DNA of 64,000 bases, taken from Lewinellaceae bacterium. GTDB lineage: Bacteria; Bacteroidota; Bacteroidia; Chitinophagales; Saprospiraceae. Location: positions 1 to 64,000 of the forward strand of contig JACJYB010000001.1 in NCBI GenBank assembly GCA_020636355.1. Direction: 5' to 3'. The notes beneath the pieces were generated by a model. It was not told where the DNA came from. It searched no databases and saw only the letters and a program-made list of their open reading frames with translations. The translations under genes and the position numbers were made by a program. Below are positions 52,970 to 62,409 of the stretch, piece by piece (positions within the stretch are counted from its first letter, which is position 1; the number at the start of each line of letters is the position of its first letter).

Positions 52970-52977
52970 CAAATTTA
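52970..52977 (-). promoter_or_regulatory. Bacteroidota -7 promoter element for porW
   Basis: Minus-strand TAAATTTG matches TAnnTTTG exactly, 49 bases before the ATG at 52,920. Confidence 0.4.
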
Positions 52978-53007
52978 TTTTAAATATTTCACTTAATTTG
53001 AATTCCA

Positions 53008-53895
53008 ATGGCAGTCGATCCGCAGGGTAAGAAAAACAAACGGTGGGAGCACTTGCGGGTACCATACCGCCTGGTGGTCATGAACAACGAGACCTTTGAA
53101 GAAATGGGGTCTTACCGCCTGACCCTGCTGAATATCTATGTGGCTATCTGTTCGCTTTTGTTGCTGGGGGCTATCCTGATCTGGCTTCTGGTATTTTTCA
53201 CGCCGCTGAAGCGATTGGTCCCGGGATATGGCGATGTAACAAGCAGTGGCGAATTCATTAAGATCGAACGAAAATTGCGCAGTGCAGAGGAAGAACTCTC
53301 GGCCTATAAACTGTATTATGACAAAGTCCGCGGATTGATTACCGGCCCTCAGGCTACCGAGGCCACCGAAACCGAAATGAATACACCACAGGTTCAGTCG
53401 GATCAGGGACCGGTCACCCGCATTCCTGAGGACGAAGAATTGCGGGACAAAGTGGAGACCGAGGAAGCCCTGACCATATCTCCCGAAGAATTTATCAATT
53501 CCCGTAAGCCGGATCGCGAATTGTATGAGATCTATTTTGTTCCTCCGGTCAACGGGGAGATAAGCGCTCCCTTCATGCCGGACAAGGAACATTTTGGTGT
53601 GGATGTTTTGGCCCCCAAGAATACTCCGGTCCGAGCCACGATGGACGGCTACGTGATCACCAGTGACTGGACGCTGGAAACTGGCTACACGATTGGTATT
53701 CAGCATGATAACAACCTGATCTCCTTCTACAAACACAACTCCGTATTACTCAAGAAGGTAGGAGAACCCGTCAAAGCGGGTGAGGCTATTGCCATCATCG
53801 GAAATACCGGAACCCTTTCGGATGGACCTCATTTACATTTTGAGCTCTGGCAGAATGGAAAACCGATCAATCCGGCTGATTACATCCGGTTCTGA
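53008..53895 (+). CDS. M23-family peptidoglycan endopeptidase
   Basis: 295 residues. One N-terminal membrane segment (LNIYVAICSLLLLGAILIWLLVFF), a coiled-coil stretch (IERKLRSAEEELSAYKLYYDKV), then the M23 domain (~190-295): HFGVDVLAPKNTPVRATMDGYV (zinc His and Asp), SFYKHNSVLLKKVGEPVKAGEAIAIIGNTG, and GPHLHFELWQNGKPINP (zinc His). The enzyme should trim cell-wall crosslinks in the periplasm. Its divergent position next to porW may link wall remodelling to secretion. Confidence 0.93.
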   Translation: MAVDPQGKKNKRWEHLRVPYRLVVMNNETFEEMGSYRLTLLNIYVAICSLLLLGAILIWLLVFFTPLKRLVPGYGDVTSSGEFIKIERKLRSAEEELSAYKLYYDKVRGLITGPQATEATETEMNTPQVQSDQGPVTRIPEDEELRDKVETEEALTISPEEFINSRKPDRELYEIYFVPPVNGEISAPFMPDKEHFGVDVLAPKNTPVRATMDGYVITSDWTLETGYTIGIQHDNNLISFYKHNSVLLKKVGEPVKAGEAIAIIGNTGTLSDGPHLHFELWQNGKPINPADYIRF

Positions 53896-53911
53896 AGCAT
53901 AGCAAGAGCCC

Positions 53912-55204
53912 TTATACGATAGCTTCTTCTATTTTTTGTCGCCAGATGGGAAATCCATCTTTTAAGTGTGAACTGACATGTGGGTGTTCAATGGTCCGAA
54001 AGACCATCCCTCTGTTTAAGTTGGATTGAAGTCTCCAATGTTGCTTGTATTGTTGCCTGCCTTGTTCCCGGATGATGCCAATTATGCCCTCCATTAGACG
54101 AAATTGTTCCTGTATAGTGACTTCACTTGGGTTAAATGACCATACGTAAGTTGCGTGTGAATCCAGCAGTTCCCAACAATGATGGGTCATTTGACTCCCC
54201 CGTATAAAAAAAAGGAATCCGGCCACGGGCTTTAGGGTAAAGCGTAAGCGGTGATCTTTAGCTTGTAATTTGCCAGCCAAATAGTTTAGTTGAGCTGCAT
54301 TCCTGACTTTGAATTCGTCGAGCAAAAGTGCTAACAAATCTTCATCAGATAACAGTGGAGCTTTGCCTGAAGATTGCGCAGACTCTTGAGGGACTTCCTG
54401 CAGCTCTTCGGAAGTGAATAAGCTCTGATCAACTGGCGTTGTCGGATCCTTCCAGCGATTCATGAAGTGCAACCGACGCACTACTTCAATAAGCCGGTTA
54501 TCAATTTTGTCCAGTTCAGGAGACTTCACACCGGATAAACTCAGTCCATCGATGTTTTTAACCCAATGCAAAATGACGTGGATCTTTTTAGTGCCCAGCG
54601 CCTTGGCGAAAAAGGATTTAATCCAGTTGTATTCCGGTACCAGATAGCTGTTGGTCAAAACGGCACGTACAGGACCTGCTTTCCACTTCGATAATACGTT
54701 GATGTGCGCCTGGCCAATCCCAATTTCAACATCCAACAAATCTACCTGAACTTGTTCCGTCCATTCTTCCTCTTTTTGCTTTGGACGCACCTGTCCGTGA
54801 ACGACCGGATCATGGTGTATGCCTGATTGGGTGGCCGTCGTTTCATTTTCTTTGGAATTAGCAAGAACATCGAACAAATCTATTTTATGATAGTAGGAAA
54901 GAAGAGGTTCCAGTTGTTCCCACTGTAGTTCAAAAAATGAGGCAAAGCGAATTGGTTTTTTCATCACCTGATCATAAAATGCCCGGACACTGGTGGGGTG
55001 GTATTCGAGTACCCGCATACGTATGGCTGCCCGCTCCTCATTGTATGCCACGATCGCAACTATCCAGAAAATTTCCTGGCCTGCACGGAAGCGAATGCTT
55101 TGTGGGGGAATATTGGTCTGATTTAGTGGGATGGAATGATTAGGGGTTAAGAAAAGCTTTTGTTCAGCTATTCGTATGATTCGTTCGTTGGATTGTTCAT
55201 CCAT
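53912..55204 (-). CDS. Unrecognised 430-residue protein
   Basis: No signal peptide or membrane segment. I do not recognise a family. Visible features: an N-terminal beta-rich half (RFRAGQEIFWIVAIVAYNEERAAIRMRVLEYHP, VQVDLLDVEIGIGQAHINVLSK), a Ser/Gln-rich linker (~265-300), and a C-terminal half with LLALLLDEFKVRNAAQLNYLAGKLQ and GFLFFIRGSQMTHHCWELLDSHATYVWSF, an aromatic-rich core. The end reads EHPHVSSHLKDGFPIWRQK. It follows the 450-residue gene upstream by 10 bases and so is probably co-transcribed with it. Confidence 0.75.
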   Translation of the reverse strand: MDEQSNERIIRIAEQKLFLTPNHSIPLNQTNIPPQSIRFRAGQEIFWIVAIVAYNEERAAIRMRVLEYHPTSVRAFYDQVMKKPIRFASFFELQWEQLEPLLSYYHKIDLFDVLANSKENETTATQSGIHHDPVVHGQVRPKQKEEEWTEQVQVDLLDVEIGIGQAHINVLSKWKAGPVRAVLTNSYLVPEYNWIKSFFAKALGTKKIHVILHWVKNIDGLSLSGVKSPELDKIDNRLIEVVRRLHFMNRWKDPTTPVDQSLFTSEELQEVPQESAQSSGKAPLLSDEDLLALLLDEFKVRNAAQLNYLAGKLQAKDHRLRFTLKPVAGFLFFIRGSQMTHHCWELLDSHATYVWSFNPSEVTIQEQFRLMEGIIGIIREQGRQQYKQHWRLQSNLNRGMVFRTIEHPHVSSHLKDGFPIWRQKIEEAIV

Positions 55205-55214
55205 GCAGCGGGTT

Positions 55215-56564
55215 TTATTTGACCAGGTAAACGAACTCCTTCATTTGCTCTTCGGGCTCGAGGACTGTCTGCATGTACATCCGGAGTCCGGGTTGATTGC
55301 GCCGGCTGAAGACCAGATTGGGCATCTGGCGGCACAGTTGATTGCCCTCAATCGTGAGGAAAGCAGTAGACAGTGAGCCAAAATCCTGGTGGAAGATCAA
55401 TCCCTCATTGGAGTACATCCGCACGCGTGATTCATCCACCAGATAGCGGACAAGCTCTTTTGGTAAGGGTTCCTTTTCGAGATTACCCAGCTTTTTGGAC
55501 TTTTGGTCTTTCTGATCGAATACAAAATGGGTATTCAGGTAGGCGATATTAATGCCGGAAAAGCTCGTCTGCACCAGATATCCTTGCTCGCTGATGTCGA
55601 TCTCACGCCGGTATCCATTCTCTGAAAGCGTCTCACGGGTCCAGCCAGCCGAAGGTTTTTTATGCAGAAACCAATAAGAAGGGATGAAGTCTTTTGAGTC
55701 CGTCATCACTTTATAATACGAATAATTGGTACCCATTGCGTCTTTGAAATCATTTAAGTTGCTTTCCAATTGAAGAAAGTCGTTTTTCCAGCGGTAGCTG
55801 CGTGGTATAAAGAAGGTAACGGAAGAATCATTTTGCAGTCTGGGAACATCATAAAAGAAACATTCGTTTCCGGTCGATTCGTTGGTCGCACGTATTTGGC
55901 CAAGATGGATGGTTGGATCGTAATGATAGACCGTGCAACTTTCAAGATAACCGCTTAATGCATGAATGGATGTCTTGATTTTTTTCGCTTTGGGAGCATT
56001 GGCATTCAGGTAGAAGTATTGATATCGGTTACTATTGTTCACCCGCAGATAAAAGCAATAGTCCAGTTTGAGGTTGCGCTGAAAATAAATTTGCAGTTTG
56101 TTGCGCTTCAGCTTGTAATGCTGATCGTTGCCAGCCGTGGTGACATTGTACAGGAAGTCATTCACTGCATAGACGCTGTCGATTTCGATCATGGTATCGA
56201 ACAAGTCTTCGGATTCCACCACCAGCTCATGTTCGGAGGGATCCTGCAGCAGGATTTCGGGCCCCATGTTGAAATAGACATTCAGTTGGTAGTCTAAGCT
56301 TCGTTCCTGATGTTGGAGCAGGTAGATGGTCGTCGCCACCCGGTATGGTTGATCAATCGTCCAGGTATAGGGTCTGTTGCCGGCGTTAGCGGGTATAGAC
56401 CGGGTAGCCAGGACATGCTTACTCGAGTCGAGGACAAAAAAATTTTTGACCTGACCATTCCCCATCAGCTTCGGCGACAGGGTAATGCTCCATTCCTGGG
56501 AGAATCCGATGGAAGCCCAGCAAAGGCAGAGGACTACCAGTTGATGGATTTTATAATTCATCAT
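55215..56564 (-). CDS. Unrecognised exported protein
   Basis: About 449 residues from the ATG at 56,564; the signal peptide is MMNYKIHQLVVLCLCWASIGFSQ. The mature part looks beta-rich with many Tyr/Asn (DYQLNVYFNMGPEILLQD, YCFYLRVNNSNRYQYFYLNANAP, SGYLESCTVYHYDP, TFFIPRSYRWKN). The sequence suggests a periplasmic or surface protein, but it lacks the conserved stretches I know of the DUF5103 T9SS plug protein and has no T9SS tail. Upstream partner of the unrecognised gene that ends at 53,912. Confidence 0.75.
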   Translation of the reverse strand: MMNYKIHQLVVLCLCWASIGFSQEWSITLSPKLMGNGQVKNFFVLDSSKHVLATRSIPANAGNRPYTWTIDQPYRVATTIYLLQHQERSLDYQLNVYFNMGPEILLQDPSEHELVVESEDLFDTMIEIDSVYAVNDFLYNVTTAGNDQHYKLKRNKLQIYFQRNLKLDYCFYLRVNNSNRYQYFYLNANAPKAKKIKTSIHALSGYLESCTVYHYDPTIHLGQIRATNESTGNECFFYDVPRLQNDSSVTFFIPRSYRWKNDFLQLESNLNDFKDAMGTNYSYYKVMTDSKDFIPSYWFLHKKPSAGWTRETLSENGYRREIDISEQGYLVQTSFSGINIAYLNTHFVFDQKDQKSKKLGNLEKEPLPKELVRYLVDESRVRMYSNEGLIFHQDFGSLSTAFLTIEGNQLCRQMPNLVFSRRNQPGLRMYMQTVLEPEEQMKEFVYLVK

Positions 56565-56648
56565 GCCACCTAAGGTAGCAGATTTTGCAGAAATGAATGG
56601 GTCATTCACTGGTTGAAAAGATTGCCTGAATTCGAAGCTCTTTTGATT

Positions 56649-56963
56649 TTAACCGTTCCTGCCCGGACTGGGCACCAATAATCCGGCCAGGGCGCCGATG
56701 GCGGCAGACCCTAAGGAGGTTAGAATGGTGGGGACATCAGCATCGGTATTTACCTGATCCCTGCCGATAAGTATCAGTATTCCGATGGTAATAAAGATGA
56801 TGGTGAATCCGAGTGCACTTACGACTAGCCGGTAGATCCATTGGTCCCAGTCAAGCGGAGTGTTTTTGAGGATTTCTTTGGTAGCGTTGACCGGATCTTC
56901 CTTAAATGCATTTTTTAGTTCTTCATTGGACTCCAGGGTGTTCTGTAAGTCAGTCATCGATCG
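56649..56963 (-). CDS. Small two-helix membrane protein
   Basis: About 104 residues from MTDLQNTLES... or a few codons earlier (MQKPIRS..., 56,978). A short acidic cytoplasmic part (LESNEELKNAFKEDPVNATKEIL) precedes two membrane segments: WIYRLVVSALGFTIIFITIGILILIG and VPTILTSLGSAAIGALAGLLVP. The SAAIGALAGLL(A/V)PSP ending is seen in many small bacterial membrane proteins of unknown function. It is divergent from the ECF sigma operon that begins at 57,098, so shared control is possible. The start is uncertain. Confidence 0.65.
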   Translation of the reverse strand, partial: RSMTDLQNTLESNEELKNAFKEDPVNATKEILKNTPLDWDQWIYRLVVSALGFTIIFITIGILILIGRDQVNTDADVPTILTSLGSAAIGALAGLLVPSPGRNG

Positions 56964-57097
56964 AATGGGTTTTTGCATGAACATGATATTTCGTTTCATC
57001 TAATGGGATGTTCGGCAAAAGGTAACCCTCAAATGGCTTGAAAATTTCTGTTTTTAAATCGGGGGCATTAAATTTAATAGGACAACCAACTAAACGC

Positions 57098-57670
57098 ATG
57101 ACTGGCGAAAACGATATTATTACCCGCATTCTGGCTGGAGATGAAGCTGTCCTCGAAAACATCTACCTGGAACAACGGGAACCATTCATTCACTGGATCA
57201 AGCAACAATACCAGGTCCCGGAAGAAGAGGGTATCGAATTGTTTCAGCTGGCAGTGGTTATCTTTTACGACAACGTGATCTCCGGGAAACTCACCGAACT
57301 GACCAGCAGCATTGCCACGTATCTATTCCGGATAGGGCGGAACAAAGCCTTTGAATACCACCGGGCAAATCAAAAGAAGCATCAGGGAGGGCTGGAAGAT
57401 ACACTGCTGTATCATGTCGCGGAAGAAAATGAGGTCAACAAAGCGGAAGTCGAAGACAACTACCGCATCATGGATGAAGGCATGCAGCAGTTGGGTGAAC
57501 CCTGCCGGGGCATCATCCACGGTTTTTACGTGTTGCGTCAGACCATGGATGAACTGGCGGAACGGCTGGACTATAAAAATGCCGACACCGTCAAGAATCT
57601 GAAATACAAATGCCTGAAGCGACTCCAGAAGATCTGTGAAGCGTTAAAGGCGCAAATTACGGTCCGATGA
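57098..57670 (+). CDS. ECF-like sigma factor, copy 1
   Basis: 190 residues from the ATG at 57,098 (MTGENDIITRILAGDE). Region 2: PFIHWIKQQYQ...ELFQLAVVIFYDNVISGKLTELTSSIATYLFRIGRNKAFEYHR. Region 4: QLGEPCRGIIHGFYVLRQTMDELAERLDYKNADTVKNLKYKCLKRLQKIC. The same length and most residues are shared with the second copy at 61,837. Its stop overlaps the start of the next gene (ATGA). It probably controls its own neighbours; the target genes are not known. Confidence 0.9.
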   Translation: MTGENDIITRILAGDEAVLENIYLEQREPFIHWIKQQYQVPEEEGIELFQLAVVIFYDNVISGKLTELTSSIATYLFRIGRNKAFEYHRANQKKHQGGLEDTLLYHVAEENEVNKAEVEDNYRIMDEGMQQLGEPCRGIIHGFYVLRQTMDELAERLDYKNADTVKNLKYKCLKRLQKICEALKAQITVR

Positions 57671-58467
57671 AGCTCAGTAATGCGGATAGAGACCGGCTGG
57701 ACGATTACCTGATGAACCGGCTGGAGGCGGCTGATCGAAAGGTTGTGGAGCAGCTGATTGCATCCGACCCGGACTGGAAAGAAGCCTTCGAGCAACAGCA
57801 GCTTTTAAAGAGCGGACTGGCACAATCCCACCTGGTCAACCGGTTAAACCAATTACGCGACCTGGAAAAAAAACGAACGGGAGGGGGTGACCTGCCTGGA
57901 GAATCTGCATTAAAAGCAGATGGCGAGGCTGGACGTCCCGAAAATGTCCCGATGGAACACGAAGAAATACCTGATGTACAAGCCTTGCGTTACCACAGCC
58001 TGATGCAGGTCACCCGACGGCTGCGCGGGATGGAAGACCGGCGGAAATCGGATGGGGTTCGCCCAAAAGGAGGGCGCAGAAGATGGTTGTGGGGGCTGGG
58101 TGTAGCGGCAAGTGTGATCCTGGTGGTGGGATTGGGGCTGTGGATGCGGCCGAAAGAGCCGTATAGAAATCAATATTTGCTGGCCCATTTTAATGAATAT
58201 GTGTTGCATAATAAGACGCGGTCCACGGAGCCACAACCGGGCCCAAAGAATTGGAAAGGTTATGACTTGTACGTGTTACAAGATTTCCAGGCGGCCATTC
58301 CGTATTTAAAGGAAGAATGGGAGATCAACAGGGATACCTTGGCTTTGTTTTATTTGGGAGTTAGTTATGCGGGGGTGGGAGAGTTGGAGAAGAGTGAAAA
58401 GATCCTAGAAAAACTTTTAAAGTTAGAAAATGTAGATTCTCAAAAACTAAGTAAAATCTTGAATTAA
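57667..58467 (+). CDS. Single-pass membrane protein with TPR-like tail, partner of sigma copy 1
   Basis: 266 residues. Cytoplasmic N-terminal ~135 residues (LDDYLMNRLEAADRKVVEQLIASDPDWKEAFEQQ, an anti-sigma-like pattern, then GGGDLPGESALKADGEAGR and ALRYHSLMQVTRRLRGME), one membrane segment (WLWGLGVAASVILVVGLGLWM), then a helical TPR-like external part (DFQAAIPYLKEEWEINRDTLALFYLGVSYAGVGELEKSEKILEKLLKLE). The matching protein at 62,406 has the same layout. The last codons lie in the AT-rich zone that follows, and the protein is shorter than its paralog, so the 3' end may be truncated. Confidence 0.82.
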   Translation: MKLSNADRDRLDDYLMNRLEAADRKVVEQLIASDPDWKEAFEQQQLLKSGLAQSHLVNRLNQLRDLEKKRTGGGDLPGESALKADGEAGRPENVPMEHEEIPDVQALRYHSLMQVTRRLRGMEDRRKSDGVRPKGGRRRWLWGLGVAASVILVVGLGLWMRPKEPYRNQYLLAHFNEYVLHNKTRSTEPQPGPKNWKGYDLYVLQDFQAAIPYLKEEWEINRDTLALFYLGVSYAGVGELEKSEKILEKLLKLENVDSQKLSKILN

Positions 58468-61301
58468 AATGGTTTAAAAATTAATTGAAACTCATCTTGA
58501 ATTTTTAAAAAAAATAACTCGTATAAGTGCCTGTTAAAAAGATAGCATAATAATTTTTTAAACAAAAAAATTAAATTTTTATGGGAAATCATTTTCATAA
58601 ATTGAATCCACAATTAATTGATGTGAGTAAGGTGTCTGATACATCTTGTGAGTATATTAAAAACATTGAATCAGATCTTGGCAACTTTTATGCATTTTCT
58701 TGCGAAGAAATAAGTTGTTGTAAATGTAGAAATAACAGTTAATGAATTCATAATTGGCAATATATTTAACGAACCAAAATCTAGAAATAGACATTTTGTT
58801 TTAATAGTTCATTGATGGAAAAAAATCAGAAAAAAGTATTAAATAAGTGAAAGTAGCGACTTGTACTCCGGATACTAAAATTTCAATTAACAATGAATTA
58901 ATTGCTTTTACTCGTCGTGATTCTGGTTTTATATGCAATGATGTCATTCATGGATGATATTACAGACTCCCATCAGGTCCTAAACCTGTTAATTTTTTGC
59001 CTGCTTGAACAAATTAAAGATTTGATGGTTAGAATTTTATAATAGTGAAATTACAAGTGGGGATATTTCGCATTTATGATTTGAATTGGTTAGTTATGAT
59101 ATGCCTTTTCAGGTGTTCCTGGATTAATCTATTTGACCGCAGTCAGCTTCCATTAAAGATATAATATTTAGGAAGTATTGGTATCCGGCCATAATATGGT
59201 GAAGTTTAAACGTTCTTATAAAATCAGAATGGCCCACAAAGATGTGTAATGGTATTTGATCCGATTTGAAAAAAAGAACCTGAGTATCATATATACCCTC
59301 ACTTCCAAATATTTTCCTTCACGATGTTAAACAATAGCGTGATGCCTACAATTTGAGTTGGATGGTTTAATAGTTCATAACAAAATCTGAATCAGTTTTT
59401 ACATCCTGAGGATCTCTAAATAATAGATAAGTCATATTTCCTTCGCATCAGCGTAGGCGTGCATGGCGATATGCAATGATCTCGAGGTGTCTTGCAGCGT
59501 TTTAAATAAAATTTGGCTTTTTGGCTTGCAATCCGAATATATGATCTGTATTGGGGTGTTGGTTTTCAATGCTTGTAGTACTTCAGGTAGGATCGTAGTT
59601 CAATACTCAGATTGGATGAGTTGATGGTGTTTTTATCTGAAAATGCAAAAGCACTTTTTGATTCGATGGATGGAATAATAGTGCTGGAGTAAGTCATCGA
59701 TGGAATGGATCCTATTCATACTAGAAAATATGGACGATCATCTAAATAGTCAGAGACGATAATGTCAAAGCCAAAACTGATTCTGACTCACAATTTTACA
59801 TGGAGAAATGACCAAAGAGGAATCTCATTTGTTTGATTTCAGAAGTAGAAGATTGGTTCAGATAGAGCATGTTTCCATAGAGTATTCAATCACGGATCCC
59901 GCTGTTGCATAATTTGATCCAGCAACTTTATTTCTTAAAGTGTTCTTGGGGATGTATTGCGCTCATTATAGTGTCTTTTGATCTTTAATTGCAATTGATG
60001 AACAACGTTGAGTCAAACAGTTGTAGTCAATTAAAGTCAGGTATTAATAGTATTTTAATTTGGCAGATTTAGTCTGAACCGTGCGTGAAAAATTGATACA
60101 TGGATGAATAGAGATTCGTTCACAATGCTGTCTATGACCTATAAAAGCAAACTGTCCTTTTCTGCAATCGTAATTGCTGGCATACCGTTCTAGTTTGGAT
60201 CGATGTTGATAATATGGACTCGCCAGTAATTATCCGGTATTTTTGTTCGAGGCAAACAGAAAGTAGTCATTTAGGATGTATCTGGCCTGTTTGAGAATAA
60301 ACTCTGCAAATATGCATGCCGTTTCAAATACTACTTTGGCAAATTTTGTTAATCAAACGTCTGAACTCTTCAATGCTATATTCTTCATTTCAACCAGAGA
60401 AACGCCTTTTAACCAGATCCAGACCAGATATAAATCTCTGAATCATTTTTGCTGGATAGCAAAGGCTACTGGAAAACGATTCTGTATCAAATTAACATCA
60501 ATAAAAACTGTTGGGATGTCAAAAGGCATATTCGATAAAATAGTATCGATGTGGCTTTATATGAAATCATGACAAGTTTCAGCAACCATCAAGTTGCACT
60601 TAACGACATGAAGATAGTCAGCGCCTTGTCATACGTTTAGTTTAATGTTAGGATTAATGTTAGTTGGATAAACTGACGATATAGATCAGATTGAGGAAAT
60701 TCAAAGCCTTGCATATTGTATCTTGGACATTTTCCACAAATCTTTTATGTCCACAGACCAACTTTTCATGAATCTATATAGTATCAATTTATTGTAATAT
60801 TGGTTGAGAGTAACTCAAGGAACGGTTGAGCCAATTCGTTTGTTAAGGATAATTCTATAATTGCATGATATTTGTTAATTAGCCAGTTTGATTCGAACTT
60901 TCAACGAAGGATTAAAGCCTGATTATTGAATTGAAAGGATCATAACCACAAAGCTATCTTGAAGATAGGACTCCTTATTATTGACTCAAAATCATTTTAG
61001 TAATCAATTGACTCTAATTGCTACTAGTGGCAACTTTGAATTTGTCCTTTGAATAACAGTCATTTCTTGAACAAGATTGGGTCAGGATAATACGGATTTT
61101 ACCAAGTTTTGTTTCATTGATTTATTGTAATTATCCTGGTATACTATCTGTAATCCGAATCTTCCTTTCTTTTTATATTGTCTTTTTAACTGATAAAGAT
61201 TGATTAGGATCATTTGGATTACTAAATGTGATTGGATTCTTTCTGTCTGTTTTATGTGTCCGTAGATGTAATTTTTTGTTTCATCTTTTCAGATTCTTTA
61301 A
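58468..61301. other. Long AT-rich region, probably a decayed gene, largely without open frames
   Basis: About 2.8 kb with much lower GC than its neighbours and stops in all frames. Short fragments still look protein-like: 59,885-59,960 reads YSITDPAVA, stop, FDPATLFLKVFLG, like one Ig- or cadherin-type repeat, and 58,870-58,950 reads TPDTKISINNELIAF...FICNDVIHG. The stretch runs into a T9SS sorting-domain remnant at 61,302. A decayed secreted T9SS protein is the best explanation; an origin as foreign DNA cannot be excluded. One open frame of 98 codons (60,276-60,572) shows no support. Confidence 0.55.
58581..58742 (+). CDS. Possible small Cys-rich peptide (53 residues)
   Basis: An ATG at 58,581, after an A-rich leader, opens 53 codons (MGNHFHKLNPQLIDVSKVSD...). 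The C-terminus is CEEISCCKCRNNS, with four Cys in ten residues and one more Cys at residue 23. It could be a small secreted or modified peptide placed after the sigma operon. Equally it may be chance in AT-rich decayed DNA. No signal peptide, no known family. Confidence 0.25.
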   Translation: MGNHFHKLNPQLIDVSKVSDTSCEYIKNIESDLGNFYAFSCEEISCCKCRNNS

Positions 61302-61520
61302 TATCCTATTCCTGCCAAGCAGGTATTAAATATTGAAATGCCGGATCCTTCTACTAAATGGTTGGATATTAGAAATGTACTCGGTGAGCTTGTCATACAA
61401 AATACTAAAAATGACCAACTAGGATCTCAAATCAATGTTCTAAATTGGCCAAGGGGGTCTTATTTTGTAAGAGTTCTTACGAATCAATGCCTGCGCGTAA
61501 TCCCTATTCTCATCCAATAA
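61302..61520 (+). pseudogene. Remnant of a T9SS-secreted protein: C-terminal sorting domain only
   Basis: Immediately after a TAA stop the frame reads YPIPAKQVLNIEMPDPSTKW, then LDIRNVLGELVIQN, INVLNWPRGSYFVRVLTN, ending RVIPILIQ and a stop. This is a full type A T9SS sorting domain (YPNPAK...L.I, L.G..V, G.Y.V.V). With no start or passenger domain attached it cannot work alone, so it marks the 3' end of a broken secreted-protein gene. A strong terminator follows 31 bases later. Confidence 0.75.
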
Positions 61521-61551
61521 TTGTTTAGTGCGTTATTTACTATTATAAAAG

Positions 61552-61584
61552 GAGGCTGTTCCATTAGAGAACAGCCTCTTTTTT
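61552..61584 (+). terminator. Rho-independent terminator after the T9SS remnant
   Basis: Stem GAGGCTGTTC / GAACAGCCTC (10 perfect pairs), loop CATTAGA, then six T. Its strength contrasts with the decayed gene in front of it. Confidence 0.9.
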
Positions 61585-61836
61585 ATTCAGGTGGATTTTT
61601 CGACTCTCCTTAAATTAAGCAAGATTTCAATTTGATTATTAATTTTGGCCTTGCTTAACAATGAAATAGGGTTTGAATATATTGTTCGACTTCATTGGAA
61701 TTGTATTTTGATTGCTTTACTTACATGATTCAGGCAGGTTACTTATTTAATTACACATTATTCTAGTTTTCTCCCTTTCATTTGCACAACCCCCTACCGC
61801 GCCTTATATTCACCCTGAGCAACCTTATAACCCTTA

Positions 61837-62409
61837 ATGAACTCTTCGCTGGATATCATACCCCGTATCTTGCAAGGTGATGCGCGGATCATTGAATCAC
61901 TGTACCGGGAGCACCGCGAGCCCTTCATCCGCTGGGTGCAGCAGAAGTACAGCGTGCAGGATGATGTAGCTGTCGAACTCTTCCAGGTGGCTATAGTGAT
62001 CTTCTACGATAATGTCATTAGTGGTAAGCTGACAGAGCTTAAGAGCAGCGTCTCCACCTACCTCTACCAGATCGGCCGGAACAAAGCCCTGGAATACCAT
62101 CGGCAGCGGCAACGACATGGGGGTGACCAGCTGCATGACACCCTGTTGCAATACATGTCCCAGGATTTAGGGACTGAGCACGAGGAAATAGAGGAAGACT
62201 ATTTAATCATTGATCAGGGTATGCAGCAGCTGGGTGAGCCCTGCCGGAGCCTCATCTATGGATTCTACGTGCTCAATAAAAGCATGGAAGAACTGGCGGA
62301 GGAGATGAACTACAAGAATGCGGATACCGTTAAGAATCTGAAGTACAAATGTTTGCAGCGGTTGAGAAAGATCTGTGACGGGCTGAAAGGCTTAAATGGT
62401 ACGGTATGA
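61837..62409 (+). CDS. ECF-like sigma factor, copy 2
   Basis: 190 residues, the same length as copy 1. Region 2: PFIRWVQQKYSVQDDVAVELFQVAIVIFYDNVISGKLTELKSSVSTYLYQIGRNKALEYHR. Region 4: QLGEPCRSLIYGFYVLNKSMEELAEEMNYKNADTVKNLKYKCLQRLRKIC. Long stretches (VIFYDNVISGKLTEL, YKNADTVKNLKYKCL) are identical to copy 1, so the two arose by duplication. Stop and next start overlap (ATGA). No obvious TAnnTTTG upstream. Confidence 0.9.
   Translation: MNSSLDIIPRILQGDARIIESLYREHREPFIRWVQQKYSVQDDVAVELFQVAIVIFYDNVISGKLTELKSSVSTYLYQIGRNKALEYHRQRQRHGGDQLHDTLLQYMSQDLGTEHEEIEEDYLIIDQGMQQLGEPCRSLIYGFYVLNKSMEELAEEMNYKNADTVKNLKYKCLQRLRKICDGLKGLNGTV

Noticed and set aside
55215..56564. Call as T9SS plug protein (DUF5103)
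   Set aside because: The exported beta-rich protein lacks the conserved stretches I associate with that family, so the neighbourhood alone was not enough.
56649..56963. RiPP precursor
   Set aside because: The leader-like N-terminus is followed by two membrane helices and no modification enzymes are nearby.
60276..60572. 98-codon open frame in the AT-rich tract
   Set aside because: No recognisable domain, no start context, and it lies in DNA with other signs of decay; kept as background.
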